Positions 25,101-37,661 of a stretch of 64,000 bases of DNA are shown piece after piece; positions within the stretch are counted from its first letter, which is position 1; each line of letters starts with the position of its first letter. The DNA lies in the NCBI RefSeq assembly GCF_000315625.1, contig NW_005434667.1:239293-303292 (forward strand), in the 5' to 3' direction. The position numbers and the translations under genes are program-made. Under the pieces are notes generated by a model. That model did no database searches. It was given only the letters and a program-made list of their open reading frames with translations, and had not been told where the DNA came from. The stretch comes from Guillardia theta CCMP2712. Its lineage: Eukaryota > Cryptophyceae > Pyrenomonadales > Geminigeraceae.

Positions 25101-27734
25101 GGACAGGAACGTGTCAGATCCTGCTCGCTTCCTCCTCACCGTGCGCTCGCTCTACGTCCCCTCGTTCCAGCTCGTCAGGTCCACCCTCACTCTCGAGGCA
25201 GGGAGTACCTGGTCTGAGAGCCTCGTCAACAACATCCGGACGAAGCCGTACGACACGACAGCGACTAATTATCACTTCCAGCTGCAGCCCATCAGCAGCT
25301 CAGCAGGGCTGGCGACAGACATCATGAGCGCGGTCAGCTACTTCAACATCAGCAAGTCAGGTGTCGGCAGTTTCTCCGTCCTCGCTGACGCCTGCGGCGT
25401 CTACCAGTCGAACATCCTCCTGGTCGTTGACGATGCAGAGCAGCCTCGCCCCCCGTCCTTCCTCAGACCCTTCGAGCTTGCGGTCACCTCGCAGTCTGTC
25501 GTGGAGCTGAGGCAGCCGGGGAGCCTGAAGGTGCTGCAGGGAAGCACTTTCAGCGCTAAATGGTTCGAGTTCCTCACCGTCCGTGACTGCCATCGCCTGA
25601 GCACCCGACCAGTCACTTACGCGCTGCAGTTTGACAACTCCGACAAGTTCCTTGAGACCCCGCAAACTCTCAGCGACGGGACCCTCAGCTTCCGCCTTGT
25701 CTCCACCTTCGTTGGCGTCATCCGCCTCAACGTCACCATGAGCTTTGACGCCTCCGTCACCGTCACCGTCCGCAACAACCACCTGCCCTTCGAGCTCTTC
25801 GTCGAGAGGAAGGCCGGACTACCCACCTTTGAGATCTCTCAGACCCTAATCAAGGTTGTCCAGAGCCAGTCTCCCCAGCTCGTCCCCGGCTACGTCAGAG
25901 TCCTGCCGTACCTCGTGCAGAACTGCAGCTTCTTCGTGAATCTCGCCACCTCCATCAGCATGTTTGACGCGACGCCGCTGATCGATGCGGAGGGCAACCT
26001 TCGCTTCACCACCGGGCGGGACCATGGCGACGTCGTTGTGTTTGTCATCTTCAGGTTCGACGACGGAGTGGACCAGGTGTACGAGACAGCCAACGCCACC
26101 ATCTCCATCATCCCTCAGCCCCGCATCCTCTCCATCTTCCCCAGTCTCGTCCCCACTCGCGGGGCCAGCATCACCATCCGAGGAGAGAACTTTGCGGGAG
26201 CTCAGGAGTCCGTGGATGTGTTTGTGGGAGGGAGAACCTGTCAGACCATCCGTCAGCTCTCTCCAGCTGAGCTGACCTGCGTCGTCCCAGCTGGTTTCGG
26301 CATGATGAGCGTGTCCGTCAACATCAGCAGCGAAAGTCTCTCGCGCTCCTCCCCGACCGTCTCGTCCATCTACATGGGCCACATCGCCATCGCAGGCTCG
26401 ACCGCCGGCAACATGCAGGCCCGAGGCCTCGTCGCTCTCGCTCCCTCCGCGACCAGGAGCGTGTGGCCTCTCAGTTTCCTTCCTTCAGCCCTCCGCCTCC
26501 CCGTCGACGCGTCTCACGGCGTGCGAGCGATGGCTTCATCTTCAGGAGCAGGAGGCGACCTGACCCTCTACCTCGGGGGCTCCTTCTCCAGCCTCGGGGG
26601 ACTGCAAGTACAAAATGTAGCAGGTGAGCAGGGAGAGAGCGGAGTAGGAGGAGGAAGAAGGAGGGGAAAGAAGGGAGTGTTGAGGACGGAGGAAGCAAGC
26701 TGACGTCTCGTGCAGGCTGGAAGGAGAATCGATCGTTCGCGCTGGGGCTTGGGGTCAACGGGGCTGTGTCAGACATGTGCGTCGTCAAGGGGAGCCTCGT
26801 CGTCGTGGGCTCCTTCACCAAGGCGATGAACCAGCAGGACGTGGTTGACTCTCCTTTCATCGCCTCCTGGGACGGCAGCCGGTGGATGCCCTTCGGCGAT
26901 GGCTCGCTGGTCTACGGGAGCATCCTCTCAGTCCTGTGCAGCGAAACAGAGGCGAGTGAGGGGGAGGGGGAGGGAGCTGCTGACCCAGACTGCAGGTCTT
27001 CGTGGGCGGGAGGATCGAGAAGATCGGCGACATGGCGGTCGGTCGAGTCGCCAAGTTCTCGTTCCTGGAGGGCAGCTGGAGTGTCCTCGGCAACGGGACC
27101 GGACTGAGAGGAGGCAACGTGCACGCTATGGTGGAGATGGACGGGGCTGTGCTGATAGGAGGAAGCTTCACCGCTGCTGGACAGGTAGCTTTCTCTCTCC
27201 CTTCCCACTCCCTGACTGATGCTGCCCAGCTTACCTCCGGCAAGCTCGTGGCCTGGAGGAGGACGAGGTTTGAGGCGCTGGGGGAGATAGGAGGAGACGT
27301 GTACTCGCTGGCGGTGGTGGGGACAAGTCTGTTCCTCGGAGGAAACTTCTTGTCCATCAACGGGGTCAGCATAGAGCGCGTCGCTCGCTACCAGAACGGT
27401 CGCTTCTTCGCCCTTGACCCCGTGAGAGACGGTACCGTCATGAGCATCGCTTTCGCTGATGGCTGCATGTGAGTGAACTTAACCTCCTCCTCCTCCTTTC
27501 CCTTCCTCTCGTTCTGCTCGCCCTCCTCTCGTTCTGCTCGCCCTCCTCTCCCTCCTGCAGTTGCTTCCCTCCTCCCCCACTCACATCTGTTCAATCAGCT
27601 ACGCGGGTGGGACCTTCACTGGGAGTTTGGCCGCGTGGTGCAAGCGAGAGGGAACAACCTGGACGGGCGAGAACGTGACAAGCTTCCCGGAGCTCGGACC
27701 AGTCTACAAGGTCATCCCTATCCTTCAGAGCTGA
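10179..27734 (+). CDS. giant secreted multidomain protein, about 5,750 residues
   Basis: A nearly uninterrupted first exon (10179-26623) is followed by exons 26716-26951, 26996-27184, 27230-27468 and 27599-27734. A signal peptide (RLSQSILPLLVILKLDYVG) starts it. Approximate residues: 30-1110, eleven IPT/TIG folds (repeated GP-S-GG ... V-G-GF and paired Cys); 1150-3050, about a dozen cadherin-like/'tandem-95' repeats (linker PVNQPPSF, turn DDGGT--GGVDTS); 3250-3540, Cys-rich then LamG-like (ISMEVWFI; WTQVVASYNRSHILLHVNG); 3700-4720, beta-propeller repeats resembling EPTP and lactonase-type blades (FLAVANFWDG; DGDFLYVATE); 4850-5310, more cadherin-like repeats; 5310-5400, one TIG; to the end, Rax2-like repeats (LFLGGNFLSINGVSIERVA). 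Many N-x-S/T sites. No C-terminal membrane span, so secretion or surface association is inferred. Single-base frame changes occur within 11147-11186 and near 14,940-15,013. The 45-nt intron at 27185 has no stop and could be retained. Confidence 0.8.
26952..26995 (+). other. probable GC-AG intron in giant gene
   Basis: The upstream exon ends GAA ACA GAG and the next exon begins GTC TTC GTG GGC. Only a cut at GAG|GCGAGTGAG keeps phase 0 with the acceptor CTGCAG. The nearby GT (GCGA|GTGAGG) gives phase 1 and breaks the frame. Size is 44 nt with a CTGAC branch-like element. Confidence 0.65.
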
Positions 27735-27814
27735 GCCAAGAAGCGCGAAGGGAGGGAAAGGAGGATTGTGAGGAGAAACGAGAGCTTGTTTAGAGAGCTA
27801 TACTTGTTCCCTGC

Positions 27815-30184
27815 TCATCCGTCCATTACATCCTTCATCGCTCTGTCTTCCTCCCCCTCAGCAAAGCTAATCAGATCCTGATTGAATTCTTCTGGCTTCT
27901 CTTCCCCTCGATCTGCTTCTTCTTCCTCCCCCCCCCTCGTCTCCTTGTTCTCCTCCTCTACCTCCTTCTCCTCCTCCGCAAGCGGCTCTCCATCCTCGTC
28001 CGGCACAGCCGTTCGCTCCCCCCCAACTGTCTCCACGAGCTTCTCGAGCATTTCGCTCATCCTCTCCAGCCTCTGCTGCCCGACCTCTGCGTCCCGCTGC
28101 ATGAAGGACACCATGAGCTGCTTCATCTCCTTCATCTCCTCCGCCATGGCAGCGCTCGTTCGGCTCAGCGCTTCCAGCTTCTCCTCCTCCTTCCTCCCCT
28201 CGTCCTTGAGCAGCAGCCACTTGAGGGTCAGCAGTATGGCGTCCTTAGGCTTGCCTGCTCCTTCCAGCGCTCTGTTGACCCCGCGGTGAAGGAACAGCGC
28301 GAGCTGCTCCTTCATGACCTGCACGAAGCTGCTGAACGTCAGCGACGAGTCCTCGCCCTGCAGGTCCGACGTCATCTCCTGCCAGTCCTCAACCGACAGG
28401 TAGAAACCCTGCCCCATCAGCTTCCTCAGCCCCTCGTCCGTCTCCTGGAACGAGACCGTCCCCGAGCCGTCCACGTCGAGCCGCTTGAAGATCGCTTGCA
28501 GAGACGCGTCGAGGTCCTCGGGAGACTTGAACTGGTGAGGTCACGTGAGAGAGAGCGAGAGAGAGGAGGAGGAGAGGAGAGGAGAGCGGGAGGTAAGCAG
28601 AAAGAGAAGATGAACAAGAGGAGGAGGGGAAGAGGAAAGAAGAGACTGACGTGCGAGAGAACTTGGAGAAGGGGGTCGAGCGAGTTGAAGTCTCGTAGGG
28701 GAGCGCTCTTTGCCTTCTCCTCCTGCCTCGCCTTGGACATGGTGGCGAGGAACTCGTCGAGTAGCACGGCAACGATGATGTTTCTGCGTCAAGAGAGGGT
28801 CAGTGCTGAGAGGATGGGGAGAAGCGGAGAGGACGAGAAGGTGAGACGAGGAGGGGCAGGGCGGGCAAGGAGCAAGGATCGTGGCTTACATGAGGAGGAT
28901 AGAGGCGATCAGCATGTAGGAGGTGAAGAAGAGGGCGGTAGGGACGCTGATCCTCGAGTCTTCATCCAGCAGCGAGCGGGTCACGCTGCTCGCCCACGAG
29001 TCGCCAGTGACGCACTGGAACATGGTGAAGAGGGAGGAGGAGAACGTCCCGAAGAATCGTTTGTTCCGCTCCCCGAAGAACTCCACCGCCATGATCGCGT
29101 ACACGCAAGTCACGAGCCCCAACATGAGGAACGTGTTCATGACAGGAACCAGCGCCTGTGACAGCCCCTGCATGATCAGCCGTAGCGACTTGATCTGGTC
29201 GAGGAGGCGGAGGAGGCGGAGGATACGGAGGGAGCGGAGCTGGTTGAGGACGGGAAACCAGCCGCCGATCGCGATGAGGCTGCTCATGACGACCACGAAG
29301 TCAAAGATGCGCCACATGCTCTTGAAGAATCGCCGGACGCGGAACGCTGCCAGCTCCACCCCCAGCTCAGCAGCGAAGAGGAGCGTGATGAGAGCGTTGA
29401 GAAAGAGGAACACGGCGCGGAGGTTCGAGCCCTCGGGAGGCTTCACCTCTACCTCGACAGCAGACAGCAGGAAGCTGAAAGTGATGCTCAACTGGGAGAA
29501 GTAGAGGAAACTCCTTGAGTTGTACATGCTGTCAGCAAGGGCAAGAAGCCTCTCCTGCATGTTCATGTTGCTCACGAGCTGATGGCTCCTCTTCCTCGCC
29601 GCGATCGCCATCGCGCTCTTGATGTTCTCGAACCAGGTGCGGCAGACGTGAGTCTTGCTGCAGCGGAACAAGTAGACTCGCCCCGAGTTGTGGCCCATCT
29701 CCATCGTCTCGATCTTGAAGCAGTTCGCCTCCTCCGAGTCCCCGAGGATGTCGAGGACGTGGGAGGAGCTGTCCTCCTTCAGGAACGAGTACTGCCTCAC
29801 CTTGCTGAACGACGACGACACCAGGGCAAGCGTGCCAGACGGCTGGGCCGTCTTCTCGGTCTCGATCACCTCCTTCACCTCCGACATATAGTTGCACTGG
29901 TGGATGCTCACGATTTCATGCAAGGGGATCCAGTCGATGCACGAGTTCTCTCCCTGCACGCTCATCGCGAGAATGTCCTCCGTTAGCACCCCGGTCACAT
30001 TCCTCCACCCTGCCGTCCCGCTGTAGCTCGCGTGTTTCTCCAGGTCCCCCGCGAAGATCTGGTCGCCGGGATGCGGCATCTCTATGAACAAGTCCTGCAC
30101 AGTCGTGTACCTGGACTGGTGGGCGTCCCGCAGCTTGATCAGCTTGGAGATGGCCCCGGTTGCTGTAGCTTCCTCCCCCATCAT
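27815..30184 (-). CDS. single-domain voltage-gated cation channel with EF-hand
   Basis: Exons 30184-28890, 28783-28651 and 28531-27815 give 714 residues. Residues 40-195 look PH-like (final strand and helix RVYLFRCSKTHVCRTWFENI). S1 is at about 228-242, S2 256-278, S3 291-306 and S4 315-335 with regularly spaced Arg (LRSLRILRLLRLLDQIKSLR). S5 is at 341-370, the pore helix and filter 384-400 (FQCVTGDSWAS) and S6 416-447 (completed across intron 1). The FQ-x-x-T-x-[ED]-SW filter is that of one-repeat Na/Ca channels of the NaChBac/CatSper/EukCat type, and the Asp could favour Ca. After S6 comes one canonical EF-hand loop (DVDGSGTVSFQE, about 495-506), a helical regulatory segment and a coiled-coil, very acidic tail. 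It probably works as a tetramer in a plasma or organelle membrane, with Ca feedback through the EF-hand. Converges with the giant gene, 80 bp apart. Confidence 0.88.
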
Positions 30185-31422
30185 CTTTGTTGGAACCTGC
30201 GAGTATGAATCAGCACAACAGCTCGTGCTACACTTCCCTGGGATGTTCTCTGAGCAGTGGCGACCTAGTTATCTTCTCCTTCTCTCCTCGTCACGCTCTT
30301 CCATTTTCACTGCTGCTACGTTGTTTCTTTTGAGTAAGTACCCTCTCCACCTTCATGCTCCTGCTTCACCTCACCTCTCTGCTGTTCTGCTGTCTCGAAA
30401 CCCCCCCCTTTCCCCTTCCCCTTCCCCTTCCCTCTCCTCCTCCTCCTCCTCCTCCGCCATTCTGCTTCCCTCCTCCTGTTCCCCCATTCTCCCCGACATG
30501 TTCGCTCATATTAACTAAACTTTATCCGTACAAAACACAAAGCATCGAAACTACTTGGCAACCCACGGACTCATCCCCCTCATACCCATCATCCCCCTCA
30601 TACCCCAAACTCCCACGCAATCCATCAGTACCCCCACCCTCGTCGCCTACTGACTCATCACTACCCCGTAGAAGTACCGAAAATACACGGGTACTTTTGG
30701 GTTTGGAGTATGACCACCCTCCGGCATTTGTGCACGAAACACGGTGAATAGAGGGGGTAGGGTAGTGGATTGGAGGGGAGGGAGGGGACGGGGTACTGTC
30801 TCCTCTGTGAGACAGCGGAAGCAGGAGGAGGAGGGAGGACGAGCGGGAAGGAGGGGAGGATGAGGAGAGAGAACGAGGATACGGGGCATAACAATGCTGC
30901 ATTAGCCGATGTGATGCTCAGAGAAAGTGAGTAGAATCGCCACAGATCTCGCAGGTCAGGGGGAGGAGAAAAATCCAAGAGAAACATTCGTGTAGGTACG
31001 AGCACCGGCGGAGAGGATCAGAAGGAAAGAAGAAACTGAGATCATCAGACAGCATGAAATGATGGAAAATTACCAATTCTAGCAATGAATGAGAAGAGCC
31101 GATTGCTCTGGTTGACCCTGACCTTTGGAGTGCAAAGAGAAGGATCGGAAACCCTTGGCAGCAGAAGGCAGGGTAGAGCAAGAGCAAGAGAAAGGGGCTG
31201 CAGAACTCGATGCAGAGAAGCAAGATGTTGCATGACAAAGATAAAGTTGTGGAGCAGAGCCAGGCTGTGAGAGGCCAACAGCAGGGAAGGACAGGAGTTT
31301 GTCCCGCGGCCATGACAGCATCAGGCGTGTGAACCGAGTTGACTTTGAGCCTCAGGTCTGATCGCATTCTCGCACTCTACAAGAGAAAGCAAAGAGCGGT
31401 TGATCGTTGGGCTTCAGAGGAG
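30185..31422. other. divergent intergenic interval
   Basis: Lies between the channel gene (-) and the FkbM gene (+). It has a pyrimidine-rich run (30,340-30,500), a 'taccccc/gggggtaggg' island (30,545-30,800) and ordinary DNA to the FkbM start. An AG before the channel ATG (tcgcag at about 30,198) could mark a 5'-UTR intron. No further gene seen. Confidence 0.5.
30545..30800. repeat. G/C-tract interspersed island
   Basis: C-tract units (ccccctcatacccatcatccc) run into G-tract units (gagggggtagggtagtgg), so orientation flips within the island at about 30,700. It resembles the islands at 3.2, 39.1, 47.2, 49.2, 58.8 and 63.6 kb. Non-coding. Confidence 0.5.
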
Positions 31423-33344
31423 ATGAGGAGGATCGGGCACATCTCACTGTTGGTTCTTCTCCTCGTCGCCGCTGGTCGCTGTCAGGATGACCTGGCGGAC
31501 TACCCGATTAAGGAGGAGCAATGCGAAAACTTCGGAGAGTGTCTCACGGAATGTGTCAAGAAGCTTCCTCCCAACAGACAGTTCACGGAGATTGTAAGCA
31601 AGCTTCATGCTGTCATGAGCTTGTCTCGATGCTAATCTATCAATGTGCAGTTGGACTGCTCTGATGCCTGTGCCGTAACGCACTGCAAGGAAGTGGTAGT
31701 TGATGATCCTACTCTGGGCCTCGGATCTACCTCGGTAAGCACTCGAGCTGCGTGGGTTGAGATCATAACGTTTCTTATCCAGGCGCCCCCTCCTCCACCA
31801 CCACCTCCCCCTCCTCCCGCTTCTTCGAGCAAGAAGAAGAAATCCTCCCCGCCACCTCCTCCCCCCCCTCCTCCACCCCGTTCAGCTCCCCCTCCCCCTC
31901 CCCCTCCCCCTCCCCCTCCCCCTCCCTCCCCTCCTCCTCCTCCCCCTGCCTCTACCCGAACATCATCCAAGAAGCCCCCATCGTTCGGAGGAAAGAAAGC
32001 CCCTCCGTCCTTCGGGTCAAACGCTCCCCCCAATCAGCAGTGGGGGGGTCAGGCTGGTGCCGCGTCAGTCCAGCCAGCTTTGGATGAAAACTTGCTTCCC
32101 GGGGGTGGACCCAACGAGATGCAGAAGACTTCTGTTGGAACAATGATGTTCAATCCCAAGGATATGCCTGTTGGTAGGAGTATCGACAAGTATGGGGAGT
32201 ACGGAAGGGACGAGCTGGAACTTCTCAAGCAAGTCATTCGTAAGGGAGATGTGATCGTTGATGCTGGAAGTATGTATGGACATACTGCTCTGGGCCTCAG
32301 ATCGGTGATGACTGCTCGCGTCTTTCGACTCTTTAACACAGAGCGTTGGTGTAGGTCGTGGGTGACGAAGGAGCGATTTACGCTTTTGAGCCTCAGCGCA
32401 TTCTGCACCAGATTTTGTGCTCTAACTTTGCCATCAACGGAGCTTTCAACTGTCACTGCAGGCAAACAAAGTTGCGATGTATGCTTCCCCTTGACGGTCT
32501 GACGCAGACAAGAAGCGCTCGGACAGAAGGGAGGAGAGATTGTTGTGCCTGCCCTCGACATCGAGCAAGAGGGCTGCCATGGTGCGAATCTCCATCATGT
32601 TGTGTAGACCAGACCATGTCGACTCACTTGCTTCAGGGTGCACTGCACTTGATGCCGCGAATTATCTGGGCGAAACTGTGAAAATGACGACTGTTGATGA
32701 CTTGTAAGTTACAAAGTTGAATGTCCTGACATTGAGAATGACGGCATGTGGCCACTACAGAAATTTGCCCAAGTTGAGGCTCCTCAAGGCTGATGTGGAG
32801 GGCATGGAAATCGACATCGTGAAGGGAGCTGTGAAAACAATCCAGTACGCGTGAGCTTTCATTGCAGGATGAAGTTGTGATTTGTCATGCAGGATGTTCA
32901 AACCCGCCTTGTATGTTCGTGCTCATTACAACCCTGAGGACAACACGTGAGCTGATCCGCCTTGACACTCTTTTACTGACATCTCCATGTAGTCTGTCGC
33001 TCAAGACCCAGGAGCTCGCCAGATTCATCAAGGTTTGCCTTCACCGTGGCGCTCTCGTAGCTGAGTTCTGTTCAGGGACTCAACTATGACATGTATTGGC
33101 ACTTCGTCCGGCTCTACTACGTGAATGAAACGCATCGTGCTTGTCTTGTCGTTGATTTTTTCAACAGGAGGACAACTTCTACTCCAACGCCGAAAACGAA
33201 TTCGGGGAAGACACGGTGACCTGAGTGACGGGAACTGCCGGTTTTTGTTGACTGAACCCGTAGGTCCTTTACATCCTCGCTGTTCCTCATGTGGAAGGAT
33301 CGAGCATTGAAGGCCTTGATCCCGTCGAAGTTCCTCCTCTCTAA
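31423..33344 (+). CDS. secreted poly-proline protein with FkbM-type methyltransferase domain
   Basis: At least ten exons. It begins with a signal peptide (RRIGHISLLVLLLVAAGRCQ), then a Cys-rich module over two exons (CENFGECLTECVKK; LDCSDACAVTHCKEV). Next is an extensin-like block of poly-Pro runs broken by Lys/Ser (SSSKKKKSS). A methyltransferase domain of the FkbM family follows: GDVIVDAGS is the SAM-binding strand and loop, VGDEGAIYAFEPQRILHQIL the next strand and helix, EIVVPALDIE comes later, and LRLLKADVEGMEIDIVKGA is the conserved D-V-E-G segment. It ends GLDPVEVPPL. Acceptors and phases agree through most junctions, but the segment around 32,575-32,640 changes frame without a clear intron, so that exon may be misjudged or contain an indel. 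O-methylation of a glycan or cell-wall component in the secretory pathway is inferred. Confidence 0.7.
31783..31970 (+). repeat. coding poly-proline (CCT/CCC) tract
   Basis: Successive blocks of 11, 10, 13 and 6 Pro codons, separated by Ser/Lys, Arg-Ser-Ala and Ser. The high local C content may promote length change. Confidence 0.85.
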
Positions 33345-33428
33345 ATACATTTCGAGCAAGTTAGCATCGGGAATGAAACTCTCAAGCGCTTCGCCCAGGA
33401 AGAGATTAACTTCGTTTCTATGTACAAA

Positions 33429-34949
33429 TCAATCATCCATCTCATCACACATCTCCATGAACTCGATGGACCATTTCTTGTAGATCACCATCGCCTAAAT
33501 GGTCGTCAGTTGACATGATATGCACACGCAACTATCAACCTTGGCAGCGAAAGCTTCTAAGTGGAAGATTGGCTTCGAACCAAGTTGCAGACGATGCTCG
33601 AAGAAGGCAGCATTCTGTAGGATATCTACCTTGACACTATCATCCAGCTTTCTCAGCAGCTCAAGCGCCAGCTTCTGCAAGATTAGCTCCGGTGGGATGC
33701 AGCTCGCCAGCAGCTCGTAAAATTGACCCCTGCACATTTATCAGCGCGAGCGCGACAAGTCGAAATGTTTCACACCTGATCTCCAGGAGCTTCTTAGGCG
33801 ATTGATCCTCAAGGATGTTGTGAGCGATCATTCCCACGTACACCTCCCAATCCGCTAATTGTGGTTGAGACTGAAAAGAGTCAGTCGCTTACTAGACGTT
33901 GAGCAGAGCGTGAGACACCGATTCATCGACCACTCCGAACTTGACGTAGGTTGACTCCAGCATCAACAAGGCTTTTCGAAGGTTTCGATTGGACATGTTT
34001 GATATCTTCGTTGCCGCTTCGACCGGAAGCTCCTTCTTTACCTGCCGCGACCCCTGTGAGCAAGGAGCAGAAACACGCGATCCATCTAGTCACCTCCTTG
34101 CGGTACACGTTGCATAAGATTTCTTCTACTTCTTTGTCGCGAGGCGCGGGGACTCTCAAACAAATGCATCTGCTTCTTAGCGGCTCGATGACCTGCGCAT
34201 TCTCTTGAGATTGACGCTTCACAAAGAAATTGCTCACCTTGCTCGCATTGTTGCAGACCAGAACGAAACGACACGCGCTGGTGTACTTCTCCATCGTTCT
34301 TCTCAAGGCCGCTTGACCATCTCGAGACATCTTGTCAACTTCGTTGAGCAGAACAATCTAACATTGAAACTCAGGATCCAAGGATAGGAGTGACAAACGA
34401 GACCTTGAATTGCACGGCAGCTGAGTTTGAGGGTGCATGGCTCTGAGCTATCTCCTTGATCACTTCCTGGGCAACATCACGATCTCTGCACAAGAGGTCG
34501 TCACGTGAACTGGCTGCATCCCCCTCCTGATGTTCACCTGTAGGGCCCGACATCGCTGGGGTTGATCTCGACATGGTAGTTACTCGTGATGAAGGTGATG
34601 TCAACAGAGCTCGACTTGAATTTGAAGTTCTTGATCTCCACCTGACGCATTGAAAGGTCATCAACCCCCAAGACTCCTTCCGCTTCTTGCAACCTTCAGT
34701 TTCTCTACACCAGGACCGTAAATCTAGATTGACATAGGGTCAGGCAGGTCTTCTTCGATCACCGAGTACCTCACGCAGCAGTGCCATGATTCTCGTCTTT
34801 TTGCCTGCACCAGGGGGGCCATAGAACAGTAAATGGCACATGTTCTGAACGTTTTCTTTCGCAGAGATTCGTTTCAGCTGTTGTGTCAGGCCATCGTTGT
34901 AAGTTAACTTGTCCAGCTGAACTGGTCGATATTTGTCGACCCACAACAT
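33429..34949 (-). CDS. RFC3: replication factor C subunit 3 (clamp-loader ATPase)
   Basis: About ten exons spanning the start MLWVDKYRP, the Walker A motif GPPGAGKKTR, VEIKNFKFKSSSVDITFITSNYHVE-type segments, a Walker B-like LLNEVDKMSRDGQ and the sensor/arginine region (ALRRTMEKYTSACRFVLVCN; EPLRSRC). The C-terminal collar region has ELLASCIPPELILQKL and FFEHRLQLGSKPIFHLEAF, and ends in EMCDEMDD. These match the RFC3/Rfc5p type of subunit in the pentameric clamp loader that places PCNA on primed DNA in the nucleus. Start chosen at the ATG of the WVDKYRP motif; an in-frame alternative lies 10 codons upstream. The junction near 33,860-33,905 is unclear: the only frame-keeping option is a 27-nt intron with a GTCTAG donor. 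Confidence 0.9.
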
Positions 34950-35929
<980 letters not shown>

Positions 35930-37661
35930 ATGAAGTCAAACTTGATCGCACGTCGCTATCATGTTTGGCCCGGCAACAACATCTTCTGCTGCTATGGTAT
36001 GATCGTGTCAGTATGCAACTAGATAGTGAGACAAGTCTGCAGGACGGGTCATGCTTGGTCCAGGAATCTATGCCTGCATCGGAACCTTGCTCCTTATTAT
36101 TGTTCCTTCAACTCTCTTCTTCTCTAAAACGTTCCCATGTCTCTTTAGACGAATCCCCCATGACTTCACTTTACCGCAGTTGTCCCATCCTCCTCTCACA
36201 TCAAGACAGCGTGGCTCTGGTTGTCATCGCAGCCATCTTGTTGATTCTGCTGCTCTACTTCTTCTTCCGAACAGCAGTCTGTGATCCAGGTCCAAGCCCC
36301 TCATCCTCGTCCTTGCTCACGCCATCATCTCCAGGGATCATCCCGAGACGAGACGGATATCTGGATGCTCGCTTGCAGCGCCTCGTGCCCTCGTGAGCTT
36401 CATGCTGCAAGATTTCCTGAGTGACGATGTTGCTGTCAGGGCGCAAGGAGTTGTTGTCAACGGCAGGGTGATGACCCTCAAGTACTGTACTACCTGCAAC
36501 ATCTACCGGCCGCCGAGGTGCTCACACTGCAAGGTGACGCGAGCCCTTGCGGGCTCCTCGCAACTCTCCCTCTCCTCCTGCCTCATCGGCCTCGCAGATC
36601 TGTGACAACTGCGTCGACCGATTCGACCATCACTGTCCCTGGGTCGGGAACTGCATCGGGAGGCGGAACTACCGCTGGTTCTTGTTCTTTACTTTGGACT
36701 CTGCCATCTACGCGTGAGAAGATGAAGAGAGGTGGGGATGTGCTCGCGTGTGCTTACTGGCTGCAGCATCTACCTCTTCGCCCTCTGCATCCGAGCTCTC
36801 TATCTCGCTGGGCTGGAAGCTGCTCCTTATGACGTCGTCTCCGCGTTCATCACTGGCGCATCCTCGAATCCATCGACGGTGAGAAGGACGAGACGAGAGG
36901 ACGAGTTGTGATCACCTCGTAGGTCTCGATCGCCATCGTCTGCGTCCTCTCTTTGTTTTTCACAGGCGCACTCTCCGCCTTCCACATCTACCTGCTCTCC
37001 GCAAACATCACAACCAACGAACATGTCGCTCCCAGTCTCCTGCTCCTTCCTTACTGACGCGGTTTCAATCTCAGATGAAGGGAGTTTTCGGAGACTCTGA
37101 AAGCTTCTACAACAAGGGGTTCTGTCGCTCCTCTCCTCCTCTCCTGCTTGCTGACCTCGCGACCTCAGGTGTCAGGAGAACTGGCTCGAAACCATCTTCG
37201 ACCCCGTTCCAGAATCTCTTGTTGACGCAGCAGGCACGCTTGATCCCATCTTTGCCCCGCCCCTTGTTCGCGTTACAACAACCTCCTCTCCGGCCTCTCC
37301 TCCTCCATCCGCTGCATTCAACTATGAACTCTCCTCCTCCCAATCCCTCTCTCCTTATTCTCCTCTGTTTCCTTCATCCTCCTGCCACATCTCATCTCTG
37401 CTCGCAGAGAGTGTAGTCTGTGAAGACCAAGGAGCAGAAGGAAGCTCGATGCTTCCCCTGGCGCAGGCAGCGGTGAGAGAAGAGCTTCACCCGTGCGTCT
37501 GCTGATCTCGGTGACTGCAGGAGCTCAGGATGGTCACGACGACAGCAGGTTTCCTCTTCCCTCCACCTCCTTGAGTGAGCTGACCAGCCGTAGAACAAGC
37601 AGGCGGCGACCAGCCAGAGCCGTATGACAACCCTCTGCTCAACCGCCTGCCCAGGATGTGA
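35930..37661 (+). CDS. DHHC-type protein S-palmitoyltransferase
   Basis: About twelve exons, all in phase. The order matches the Erf2/ZDHHC9-14-18 group: [20 protein letters not shown], two transmembrane helices ([37 protein letters not shown]), the DPGIIPR motif (split by an intron), then the Cys-rich core [21 protein letters not shown] and catalytic [19 protein letters not shown]. Two more helices follow, then the TTxE-type motif TTNE. The Cys of DHHC takes the acyl group from acyl-CoA and passes it to substrate Cys, usually at Golgi or ER membranes. The C-terminal tail is Ser/Pro-rich and ends [15 protein letters not shown]. The start ATG at 35930 fits the conserved N-terminus. Confidence 0.92.
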
